Source of the DNA: an uncultured Rikenella sp.
GTDB lineage: Bacteria > Bacteroidota > Bacteroidia > Bacteroidales > Rikenellaceae
Assembly (NCBI GenBank): GCA_910577885.1
Contig: CAJTNK010000068.1
Location: 1 to 10,505 of the forward strand
Direction: 5' to 3'
DNA length: 10,505 nt
Position 1 is the first letter of the stretch, and every line of letters begins with the position of its first letter. Positions 4,035 through 10,505 of this stretch are shown here, piece after piece. Made by a program: the position numbers and the translations under genes. The notes beneath the pieces were generated by a model. It did no database searches, was not told where the DNA came from, and saw nothing but the letters and a program-made list of their open reading frames with translations.

Positions 4035-6338
4035 ATGAACCTCAGACAGACACTTTACGGTGTGCGGGGAGTGGCTTTGGCGCTTGCCGGGGCTGCCACG
4101 GCCTGCACCTCGGTCGGCGGAACACAAAGCAGCGGAGCGGATTTGGCCCGGTATGTGGACCCGCGGATCGGCTCGGACGCACACGGACATGTTTTCGTGG
4201 GAGCCAACGTCCCTTTCGGCGGAGTACAGCTCGGGCCGACCAACATCACCCAGGACTGGGACTGGTGTTCGGGATACCATGCCAGCGACACCACCGTCGT
4301 GGGATTTGCACATACCCACCTGAGCGGCACCGGGATCGGCGATAAGGGAGATGTGCTGCTGATGCCGCTGACGGGGCGGGTAGAGACGCCGGTCAAGGCG
4401 GCGAGCTACCTGTCGACCTACTCGCACGCACGGGAGGTGGCACAAGCCGGCTACTACCGGACCCACCTGGATCGGTACGACGTGGAGGCCGAACTGACCG
4501 CTACGCCGCGGACCGGTTTCCATCGGTATACGTTCCCGGCAACGGATTCGGCGCGGGTGTTGGTGAACCTCTTCAACGGGATCGGTTGGGACGCGGCCGG
4601 CCGGTTGCAGATCGTGGCGGTGAACGATTCGACGATCGAGGGGTATCGCCTCTCGCGAGGATGGGCGCCGGACGACCGAGTCTACTTCGTGGCCGAATTC
4701 TCGCGGCCGTTCAGCGGGCTGACCGTGTATGCCGATACGACGGTCGTTCCGGCACGCGAGGGACGGCCCGAACGGACCGTCATCGTACCGAACGCTTACG
4801 GGGTATTGGATTTCGGGGCGTTGCCCGAAGGGGGGCAGATCGAAGCCCGGGTGGCGATCTCCGGGGTGAGCACAGCGGGGGCCAAGGCCAACCTGCTGGC
4901 CGAAGCGAAGAGCGGCGACGGGCGGGTGCGTTCGTTCGACGCGACCCGCTCGGAGGCGCGGCAGGCCTGGAACGACCTGTTGGGCCACATGCGCGTCGAG
5001 ACGGAGGATACGGCGAGGCTGCGGAGCTTCTATACGGCGGTTTACCACGCCTCGTTCTTCCCGTCGATCTTCAACGACGTGACGGGCGAATACCGCCGCG
5101 CCGACGGACAAAACGGCCGGGATACGAGCGACATTTACACGATCTTCTCGCTGTGGGACACCTACCGGGCGGCCCATCCGCTCTTCACGATCACCGCGCC
5201 GGAACGGGTCGGCGGATTCGTGAACAGCTTCATCCGGATCTACGAACAGCAGGGCAAACTGCCGGTGTGGCACCTGGCGGGGAACGAAACGAACTGTATG
5301 GTCGGCGTGCCGTCGGTACAAGTCGTTGCGGATGCGATTCTGAAAGACATTCCGGGTTTCGACGTCGAGAAGGCTTACGAGGCTATGGTAGGTTACTCGC
5401 GGCTGAACGACAACGGCCTCCGCGAGGTGCGCGAACGGGGGTACATTCCGGCCGACGGCCAATGGGAGTCGGTGGCCAAGGCGCTGGAGTACTGCATCAG
5501 CGACTGGAGCGTGGCTCAGGCGGCCAAGAAGCTCGGACGACAGGAAGACTACGACTATTTCATGGCTCGGTCGAAGAACTACCGGCACTACTTCGACTCG
5601 ACGGACCGTTTCATGAAAGGTCGGCTGGCGGACGGCAGCTGGCGCCGACCGTTCAACCCGCTCTACTCCACCCACCGGAGCGACGACTACTGCGAGGGGA
5701 ACGCCTGGCAGTATACGTGGATGGTGCCGCACGATTTCGAGGGTCTGTTCGCGTTATTCCCGTCGGCGGAGGCCGCCGAAGCGAAGCTCGACAGCACGTT
5801 CACCTTGCCGTACGACGGGGGTCCCGACGCCTCGCCGGACATCTCGGGCCTCATCGGCCAGTATGCGCAGGGCAACGAGCCGAACCATTCGACGATTTAC
5901 GCCTATGCCTACTTGGGGAGGCAGTGGAAGACGGCGCAGTTGGCTCGGCGGATCATGGACGAGTTTTTCACCGACCGGCCGGACGGGCTGTGCGGCAACG
6001 AGGATTGCGGACAGATGTCGGCCTGGTACGTGTTCAATGCGCTGGGGTTCTACCCGGCCAATCCGGCCAACGGGGCTTTCGTGCTGGGGAGTCCGGTGTT
6101 CGACCGGGTAACGTTCCCGGTGTCGGGCGGGCGGGAGTTCACGGTGGTGGCCGAGAACAACGGACCGCAGAACATCTACATCCAGTCGGCCATGCTGAAC
6201 GGCGAGCCTTATACGAAGGCTTACATTACCTATCGCGATATTATGTCGGGGGGTGAGTTGCGGCTGGTGATGGGTCCGGAGCCGAACGAGTCGTTCGGCG
6301 CGGCGGCGGAGGATCGGCCGCGGTCCGAGATGCTGTAA
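4035..6338 (+). CDS. GH92 family exo-alpha-mannosidase, lipoprotein
   Basis: This 767-residue protein matches glycoside hydrolase family 92: calcium-dependent, inverting exo-alpha-mannosidases that Bacteroidales use to trim host N-glycans or fungal mannan. Residues 1-23 are a signal peptide ending at Cys24 in a lipobox-like ATAC, so it is probably a lipoprotein. The N-terminal beta-sandwich begins YVDPRIGSDAHGHVFVGANV, with CSGYH and HTHLSGTG motifs. The (alpha/alpha)6 domain has GNETNCMVG with Glu418, the likely catalytic acid, then GNEPNH (613-618) and GNEDCGQMSAWY, whose Asp657 lies in the segment expected to hold the catalytic base. Length and domain order are normal. The ATG at 4035 starts the signal peptide; upstream in-frame codons read through repeats. 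Its linkage specificity cannot be read from sequence. No SusC/SusD pair is adjacent. Confidence 0.93.
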   Translation: MNLRQTLYGVRGVALALAGAATACTSVGGTQSSGADLARYVDPRIGSDAHGHVFVGANVPFGGVQLGPTNITQDWDWCSGYHASDTTVVGFAHTHLSGTGIGDKGDVLLMPLTGRVETPVKAASYLSTYSHAREVAQAGYYRTHLDRYDVEAELTATPRTGFHRYTFPATDSARVLVNLFNGIGWDAAGRLQIVAVNDSTIEGYRLSRGWAPDDRVYFVAEFSRPFSGLTVYADTTVVPAREGRPERTVIVPNAYGVLDFGALPEGGQIEARVAISGVSTAGAKANLLAEAKSGDGRVRSFDATRSEARQAWNDLLGHMRVETEDTARLRSFYTAVYHASFFPSIFNDVTGEYRRADGQNGRDTSDIYTIFSLWDTYRAAHPLFTITAPERVGGFVNSFIRIYEQQGKLPVWHLAGNETNCMVGVPSVQVVADAILKDIPGFDVEKAYEAMVGYSRLNDNGLREVRERGYIPADGQWESVAKALEYCISDWSVAQAAKKLGRQEDYDYFMARSKNYRHYFDSTDRFMKGRLADGSWRRPFNPLYSTHRSDDYCEGNAWQYTWMVPHDFEGLFALFPSAEAAEAKLDSTFTLPYDGGPDASPDISGLIGQYAQGNEPNHSTIYAYAYLGRQWKTAQLARRIMDEFFTDRPDGLCGNEDCGQMSAWYVFNALGFYPANPANGAFVLGSPVFDRVTFPVSGGREFTVVAENNGPQNIYIQSAMLNGEPYTKAYITYRDIMSGGELRLVMGPEPNESFGAAAEDRPRSEML

Positions 6339-6356
6339 CGCTTCAACGCTTCACAC

Positions 6357-6402
6357 AAAAAATTCGAGAGAGGACGATGGATCGTCCTCTCTCGAATTTT
6401 TT
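6357..6402. terminator. Perfect 22-bp hairpin terminator after the GH92 gene
   Basis: The arm at 6357-6378 pairs perfectly with 6381-6402 around a GG loop. The stem starts with six A and ends with six T, so it could terminate transcription from either strand. It lies 18 bases after the mannosidase stop, between convergent genes, although the minus-strand gene ends some 490 bases away. Confidence 0.9.
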
Positions 6403-6895
6403 ATACCGACTCATGAGACTGACACGACACAAATAACCGACAGGGTGCGCCGGAGGAGAGACACATCGCAGAGAAATCGGGTTTTAATCGCGTGCTGGGA
6501 ACTTTCTCTTGCTTTAGCCCATAGGGCGTACGGGCCGGAGCTTCGCCACGCGAAGGGACGCGCAGCGTCTTCTATTGGCCGCCTCTACCCTAACCGCGCA
6601 AGCTCCAGCCCTATTCTCTTTTCGAAACAAAACCGCGATGCTGCGCATCGCGCGACTTACAGTCGCGGATTCCCAACTCGCAGCCAACCGCGACCGCAGG
6701 TCGCGCGGGCCAGCCGCACCCCACCGGCTGGCTCCGCCACTCGCTAAGCTCGTGGCTTCACACGCCGTGCGGCTGACCCGGACTTGCTTGAAAAACCCGT
6801 CTTCGTCCGCGCACCGCATTTCTTTTCTCACCGACAACCGCGACTGAAAGTCGCCCGGGCCGAACGCCCTCCCTCCGGAGACCCAAGCCGGAAAG
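6403..6895. other. Gene-free stretch with the second train of micro-hairpins
   Basis: No recognisable gene is present; short frames on both strands are low-complexity. Perfect hairpins with three-base loops are spaced along it: CTTCGC-CAC-GCGAAG (6541-6555), GACGC-GCA-GCGTC (6557-6569), CGCGATGC-TGC-GCATCGCG (6634-6652), CGCGACT-TAC-AGTCGCG (6651-6667), CGCGACC-GCA-GGTCGCG (6689-6705) and GCGACT-GAA-AGTCGC (6840-6854). The stems share a CGCGA...TCGCG frame with hairpins at 2231-2331, but their inner pairs differ. Confidence 0.6.
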
Positions 6896-7870
6896 CTATC
6901 GACTCCCGTCGCCCCGGCCGACGAACGATTTGCTGAACAACCAGTTGACCCCGATCATGCTATAATACTCGAAGTTGGATTTGTAGAGCACCAGCAGGCT
7001 CTTCTGATAGTCCATACGGCTGGAGACCGTAATCGCAAAGTTCCGGAAGAGCGTCACGCTGGCATCCACCTCGGCTACCCAGTGCGGATAGTGGATCCGC
7101 ATCCCCGGATAACGCTCCGTAACGGCCCGCGGATAGGGATTGAGCAAGCCTTGCTGGATGTAGCTGCCGACGTTGATCTGCAACCGTTTCTTGAGGACCC
7201 GCATCTGGAGATCGACATAAAGCATCGCCTTGATGTCGAAGAACCGATAATACTGTCCTCGGTGGAGCCTCAGGTGGTCGTTGACGAAAGCGATCTGTTC
7301 CTGTTTCTCGGGAGTGAGTTTGGCTATGTCGGCTTCGTTGTACATGTCCCAGTTCTCGAAGCTCGCCACCGGCCCCAATCCGAAGCTGAAGCCGAACCAT
7401 TTGTTCTGGTAGTGCCACGGACTGACCATGCCGCCGGCCTGCAACGCACCGCGTAGTCCTCGGTCGCTGTTGGCGTTGAAAAAGAGCAGCGGCATGAACT
7501 GCACCGTTCGGGCGCGCAACTGCCCGGTGACCGGGTCGACACGGTACTTGCCGACGGTCGGGTTGAAGAGCAAGACGGTCTTCCGGCCGAATCCTCCGTC
7601 GTCTTTCTGCTCCCAGAACTGCCGACCGTAAAAGCTGTACTCGGTACGCCGGTTGATGTAGCGGAATTTGGCCGAAGCGATCAACGTAATGTCGGTCTGT
7701 TTATTATCCTGGTCGTTGCTGACGGTCATCTGCATCCCCACCAGACCCGAGAACAGCTTCGGAGCAGCACTGTCGAAGACGAACGTCGTAATCTGCTTCA
7801 CCTGTCCGTGTCCGTAGACTACCGTCTGCGCCAAAACCCAAAACAAACTTATCGCGTATCGAAACCTCAT
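6896..7870 (-). CDS. Exported protein of unknown function, probable outer-membrane beta-barrel
   Basis: This 324-residue protein was not assigned to a family. It starts MRFRYAISLFWVLAQTVVYG, a typical signal peptide cleaved near residue 20-22. The rest alternates polar and aromatic residues in short strands (TVQFMPLLFFN, KWFGFSFGLGP, FAITVSSRMDY, YYSMIGVNWLFS), as in small Bacteroidetes outer-membrane barrels, and the C-terminus is aromatic-rich before a short charged tail. There is no catalytic motif. It follows pyrC by 44 bases on the same strand, so it may be co-transcribed. The ATG at 7870 begins the signal peptide; the longer in-frame extension overlaps pyrC in another frame and is Arg- and Gly-rich, hence not real. 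A porin-like or envelope role is a guess. Confidence 0.75.
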   Translation of the reverse strand: MRFRYAISLFWVLAQTVVYGHGQVKQITTFVFDSAAPKLFSGLVGMQMTVSNDQDNKQTDITLIASAKFRYINRRTEYSFYGRQFWEQKDDGGFGRKTVLLFNPTVGKYRVDPVTGQLRARTVQFMPLLFFNANSDRGLRGALQAGGMVSPWHYQNKWFGFSFGLGPVASFENWDMYNEADIAKLTPEKQEQIAFVNDHLRLHRGQYYRFFDIKAMLYVDLQMRVLKKRLQINVGSYIQQGLLNPYPRAVTERYPGMRIHYPHWVAEVDASVTLFRNFAITVSSRMDYQKSLLVLYKSNFEYYSMIGVNWLFSKSFVGRGDGSR

Positions 7871-7914
7871 ATCCCTGGTCCGAAAAAAATCTATTCCAAC
7901 CCCACCGGCCGCAA

Positions 7915-9279
7915 TCAATCGAACAAAAGCCTCCGGCCGCGGACGGCGGTGTCGATGCCCCCCGCCTCGGCATCGTAGACCCGCTGACCATTGACGAACG
8001 TGGCCCGCACCCGAGCCCGGAGCGTCAGCCCCTCCAGCGGCGACCACCCGCACTTGGATCGGATGCGGGAGGCTTCGTCCTGGGCTTCGCGGTCCACGGT
8101 CCACGGCGAGTTCAAGTCAACGACGGCGATGTCCGCCCAATAGCCCGGCCGCAGGAATCCCCGCTCCCGAACCCGGAACAGGCGCGCCGGAGCATGGCAC
8201 ATCCGCTCGACCACCTGCGGCACCGTAAAGACCCCCTCCCCTGCCAGCGTGAGCATCGCCGCCAGCGAGTGTTGCACCAACGGCCCACCCGACGGCGCCG
8301 AAAGATAGGGGTTCTGCTTTTCGGCCAGCAAGTGAGGCGCATGGTCGGTGGCCACCACATCCGCCCGGCCGCTCCGCACCGCCGCCCGAAGCGCATCCCG
8401 ATCCGCCGCCGACTTCACCGCCGGATTCCACTTGATGAAGTTCCCCCGCTCGGCATAGTCCGCCGCGCCGAACCACAGGTGGTGGACACACACCTCGTTC
8501 GTCACGCGTTTTTCCTCCAGCGGCTTACCGGTCTCGAACAGCGTCAGCTCCCGAGCCGTACTCAGGTGCAACACATGGAGCCGACCGCCGTACCGATGGG
8601 CCAGCTCCACGGCATGAGCCGTCGACCGGTAGCACGCCTCGGCACTCCGGATCGCCGGGTGCATGGCCGGCGGAATGCGGTCGCCGAACGCCGCACGGGC
8701 AGCGGCCAAATGGGCCTTCACGGTGGCCTCGTCCTCACAGTGGGTCGCCACCAGCACCGGCGAACGACGGAAAATACCGGCCAACGTCTCCTCGTTATCG
8801 ACCAACATATTGCCGGTCGAAGAGCCCATAAAAACCTTCACGCCGCACACCTGCGTCGGATCGACCCGCTCGACCTCCGCCAGGTTGTCGTTCGTGGCGC
8901 CGAGATAAAACGAGTAGTTCACGGCCGACACTTCGGCCGCCCGGGCATACTTCTCCTCCAGCAGGTCGAGCGTCGTGGCCGGAGGCCGGGTATTGGGCAT
9001 CTCCATGTAGGAGGTCACCCCGCCGGCCGCTGCCGCCTGAGCCTCGGTGAGTATCTCGGCCTTGTCGGTCAACCCCGGCTCGCGGAAGTGCACCTGGTCG
9101 TCGATCACGCCGGGCATCACCAGCGCCCCCCGAGCATCGAACCGATCGGCAGCCTCGCCGCTCACCGCCGCCGGACACGCCCCCTCCCCTACCCGACCGA
9201 TCCGCTGCCCCTCGACGGTCATCCACCCGGCGTACATCCGCCCTTCGTTGCAAAGCAACGCATTCTCTATCAACAACAT
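7915..9279 (-). CDS. pyrC: Dihydroorotase, class I
   Basis: This 454-residue amidohydrolase should interconvert N-carbamoyl-L-aspartate and dihydroorotate, the third step of pyrimidine synthesis, in the cytoplasm. The metal motif reads DDQVHFREPG (residues 60-69), with Gln where many class I enzymes have the first His of HxH. I recall this variant from other Bacteroidetes dihydroorotases. Other site residues are Lys148 in GVKVFMGSSTGN (the usual carboxylated-lysine position), His180 in THCED, His238 in HVLHLST and Asp312 in DHAPH. Length and motif order fit the family. The ATG at 9279 was chosen over a TTG two codons upstream. The gene starts 39 bases after the histidine kinase stop and precedes the exported-protein gene. 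Allantoinase or dihydropyrimidinase is a less likely alternative. Confidence 0.9.
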   Translation of the reverse strand: MLLIENALLCNEGRMYAGWMTVEGQRIGRVGEGACPAAVSGEAADRFDARGALVMPGVIDDQVHFREPGLTDKAEILTEAQAAAAGGVTSYMEMPNTRPPATTLDLLEEKYARAAEVSAVNYSFYLGATNDNLAEVERVDPTQVCGVKVFMGSSTGNMLVDNEETLAGIFRRSPVLVATHCEDEATVKAHLAAARAAFGDRIPPAMHPAIRSAEACYRSTAHAVELAHRYGGRLHVLHLSTARELTLFETGKPLEEKRVTNEVCVHHLWFGAADYAERGNFIKWNPAVKSAADRDALRAAVRSGRADVVATDHAPHLLAEKQNPYLSAPSGGPLVQHSLAAMLTLAGEGVFTVPQVVERMCHAPARLFRVRERGFLRPGYWADIAVVDLNSPWTVDREAQDEASRIRSKCGWSPLEGLTLRARVRATFVNGQRVYDAEAGGIDTAVRGRRLLFD

Positions 9280-9318
9280 ATCCAATCCGTTTTTTTTGTA
9301 ACCAGTTCCTGTTCGCTG

Positions 9319-10284
9319 TCATTTCACCGGGATCCGCACCAGCACCCGTGTCCCACCGCCGCCGGGCCGACTCTCCAGGGTCAGTTCGCCCCGGATCGAA
9401 CTGACCCGCGAAGCGATGTTCGACAACCCCATCCCATCCGACTCGGCCTCCGGGTCGAACCCCACGCCATCGTCGGCCACGGTGGCCGTCACCCCCTCCG
9501 GATCGAGCCGCAGGGCGATCGTCAGCCGAGCGGCCCGGGCGTGTTTCAACGCATTGTTAATCAGCTCGCAAACCACCCGGTAGAGAATCACCTCCCGGTC
9601 GGCATCGAGTCGTTGCTCGCGCATCCCGCCCGGCTCGAACTCGATCCGCGTCGAGGAACACATCGGCTGCAGCTTCCGGATAAACGTGCTCAACGCCCGA
9701 GCCACTCCGAAGTTGTTCAACACGTGCGGACTCAGGTTGTTCGAAATCTCGGTCAAGCCCTTCACCGCTTCGTTGATAACGTACTCGGTGTTGGCCAGAA
9801 TCTCCCGTTGGGTGTCGTTCATCGGCTGGGTCGACAGCGCCGAGATGCTCATCCGAACCGACGACAACAACGGACCCAAACCGTCGTGCAGCTCCTTCGA
9901 GATGATCTGCCGTTGGTTCTCCTCGGCCCGGATCACGGCGCTCAACACCCGTTTCTCACTATTGCGCCGCTGCTCCTCGCGCAGGGCGAGGTAGTTCAGT
10001 ATCTTCTTCACCATAAAAACCCCCACCGCAAAGCACAACGACGTCGTAATCCCCACCCAGACATAATACTCTTCCCGCATCACGATGATACTGGTCCGTC
10101 CGTGGGTCAGCTGAGCGAGCTGACGGGCAAACTCGTCGAACCGCATCACGCACATCAACACCAGCGCGATCGTAATCAGGATCCACGACGAGTTGAATTT
10201 GGTTCGGCGCGTCAGACGTACGGCCACACCGGTGGCAAAGATCTGCAACACGATCGATACGGCCAACAACAAAAGGAGTACCAT
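9319..10284 (-). CDS. Membrane sensor histidine kinase, HisKA_3 (NarL/LytS-like) class
   Basis: This 321-residue two-component kinase has three predicted membrane helices (about 2-24, 33-48 and 74-93) and no large sensor domain. A short coiled linker follows, then the HisKA_3 dimerisation motif RQIISKELHDGLGPLLSS with phospho-acceptor His133. The HATPase domain shows the N-box ELINNALKH (240-248), G1 box DDGVGFDPE (271-279) and G2 box GMGLSN (284-289). HisKA_3 kinases normally signal to a LuxR/NarL-type response regulator, but none is in the window, so the partner is elsewhere or just beyond the edge. The start ATG overlaps a plus-strand ATG in CCATGG. pyrC follows 39 bases downstream on the same strand. 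The signal sensed is unknown. Confidence 0.9.
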   Translation of the reverse strand: MVLLLLLAVSIVLQIFATGVAVRLTRRTKFNSSWILITIALVLMCVMRFDEFARQLAQLTHGRTSIIVMREEYYVWVGITTSLCFAVGVFMVKKILNYLALREEQRRNSEKRVLSAVIRAEENQRQIISKELHDGLGPLLSSVRMSISALSTQPMNDTQREILANTEYVINEAVKGLTEISNNLSPHVLNNFGVARALSTFIRKLQPMCSSTRIEFEPGGMREQRLDADREVILYRVVCELINNALKHARAARLTIALRLDPEGVTATVADDGVGFDPEAESDGMGLSNIASRVSSIRGELTLESRPGGGGTRVLVRIPVK

Positions 10285-10505
10285 GGGCGTGAGGAGGGAT
10301 AAAGTTAAAGTTTTTCGGGTGTCGCGCGGGGCGTTTTTATCGATTCTCCGGGCGGGTATCCCTTCCGGTCGAATGGGTTTGCGGGATTTTCCACCCCTGC
10401 CGGCCCCGGGCTGCCGCGGCTACGACCACGGGAAAGTACGTGGCAGCGGTTACAGTTGGGCGTTGACGGTGGCCAGTTCCAGTGTCCGCTTCTTGGGCTT
10501 CGGCT
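10283..10505 (+). CDS. Partial reading frame leading into cassette F
   Basis: An ATG at 10283, 5 bases after AAAGGAG (10272-10278 region), opens 74 codons that run off the window without a stop. The first 39 codons (MGVRRDKVKVFRVSRG and on) match nothing I recognise. From codon 40 the frame enters the conserved cassette start PAPG and stays in the cassette frame. Head-to-head overlap with the kinase start is two bases. It could be a small expressed gene carrying a cassette, or a chance frame; the ribosome-binding-like sequence lies inside kinase coding DNA. Confidence 0.3.
   Translation, partial: MGVRRDKVKVFRVSRGAFLSILRAGIPSGRMGLRDFPPLPAPGCRGYDHGKVRGSGYSWALTVASSSVRFLGFG
10400..10505 (+). pseudogene. 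Cassette F: C-terminal lectin-like module, cut by the window edge
   Basis: It begins at CCGGCCCCGGGC, as the other cassettes do, and reads PAPGCRGYDHGKVRGSGYSW, then ALTVASSSVRFLGFG to the end of the window. The first third is nearly the same as cassette B, after which it is three codons shorter and loses the WSS motif (WAL). It is the only copy on the plus strand. Codons at the variable columns are again CGC, GGC and GGC. Confidence 0.6.

Noticed and set aside
3744..5732. Frame of 662 codons antisense to the GH92 gene
   Set aside because: It mirrors the codon bias of the mannosidase gene, begins in repeat S2, and has a Arg/Val/Pro/His-rich composition with no domain.
7871..8104. N-terminal extension of the exported protein into pyrC
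   Set aside because: The extension overlaps dihydroorotase coding sequence in another frame, and a signal peptide starts at the internal ATG at 7870.
8194..10302. Frame of 702 codons antisense to pyrC and the histidine kinase
   Set aside because: Both minus-strand genes have full family motifs; the antisense frame is Arg/His/Pro-rich and motif-free.

Overview
The window looks like chromosomal DNA from a GC-rich member of the Bacteroidales, most likely Alistipes or a relative in the Rikenellaceae. The evidence is the GC-rich coding sequence, two TAnnTTTG-type promoter boxes ahead of plus-strand genes, a GH92 alpha-mannosidase lipoprotein, and the protein families present. The genus is inferred from style and composition, not from a database match.

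Five ordinary protein genes are clear. On the plus strand are rpoN (sigma-54, 357-1778) and a GH92 exo-alpha-mannosidase (4035-6338), each followed by a hairpin terminator. On the minus strand a possible operon reads a three-helix NarL/LytS-class histidine kinase (9319-10284), a class I dihydroorotase (pyrC, 7915-9279) and an exported, probably outer-membrane, protein of unknown function (6896-7870).

The space between these genes is unusual. Five complete copies and one copy cut by the window edge of a 61-68 codon module lie at 64-249, 2722-2907, 2960-3145, 3198-3404 and 3417-3614 (minus strand) and 10400-10505 (plus strand). Each encodes only the C-terminal end of a FISUMP/C-type-lectin-like domain, from a fixed Pro-Ala-Pro-Gly start to a fixed LRC-(L)-(L/Q)-E stop. 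Four stand head to tail as an array. Several aligned codons vary at their first two bases but keep a pyrimidine, usually C, at the third, alternating with invariant codons. This is the pattern expected of variable repeats made by a diversity-generating retroelement (DGR) from an AAY-rich template. No reverse transcriptase, template repeat or full-length host gene is in the window, so the mechanism is a hypothesis; silent cassettes feeding gene conversion are the main alternative.

Around the array is a mosaic of short structured repeats. They include a roughly 93-bp nested-stem element present twice in opposite orientations with complementary replacement of its inner stem (2008-2100 and 3700-3793), a small hairpin-plus-TTTT module in three copies, and trains of micro-hairpins with three-base loops in two gene-free stretches (2160-2362 and 6541-6854). 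The array is flanked by inverted copies of the same modules, so 1849-3938 may be a composite island between rpoN and the mannosidase gene.
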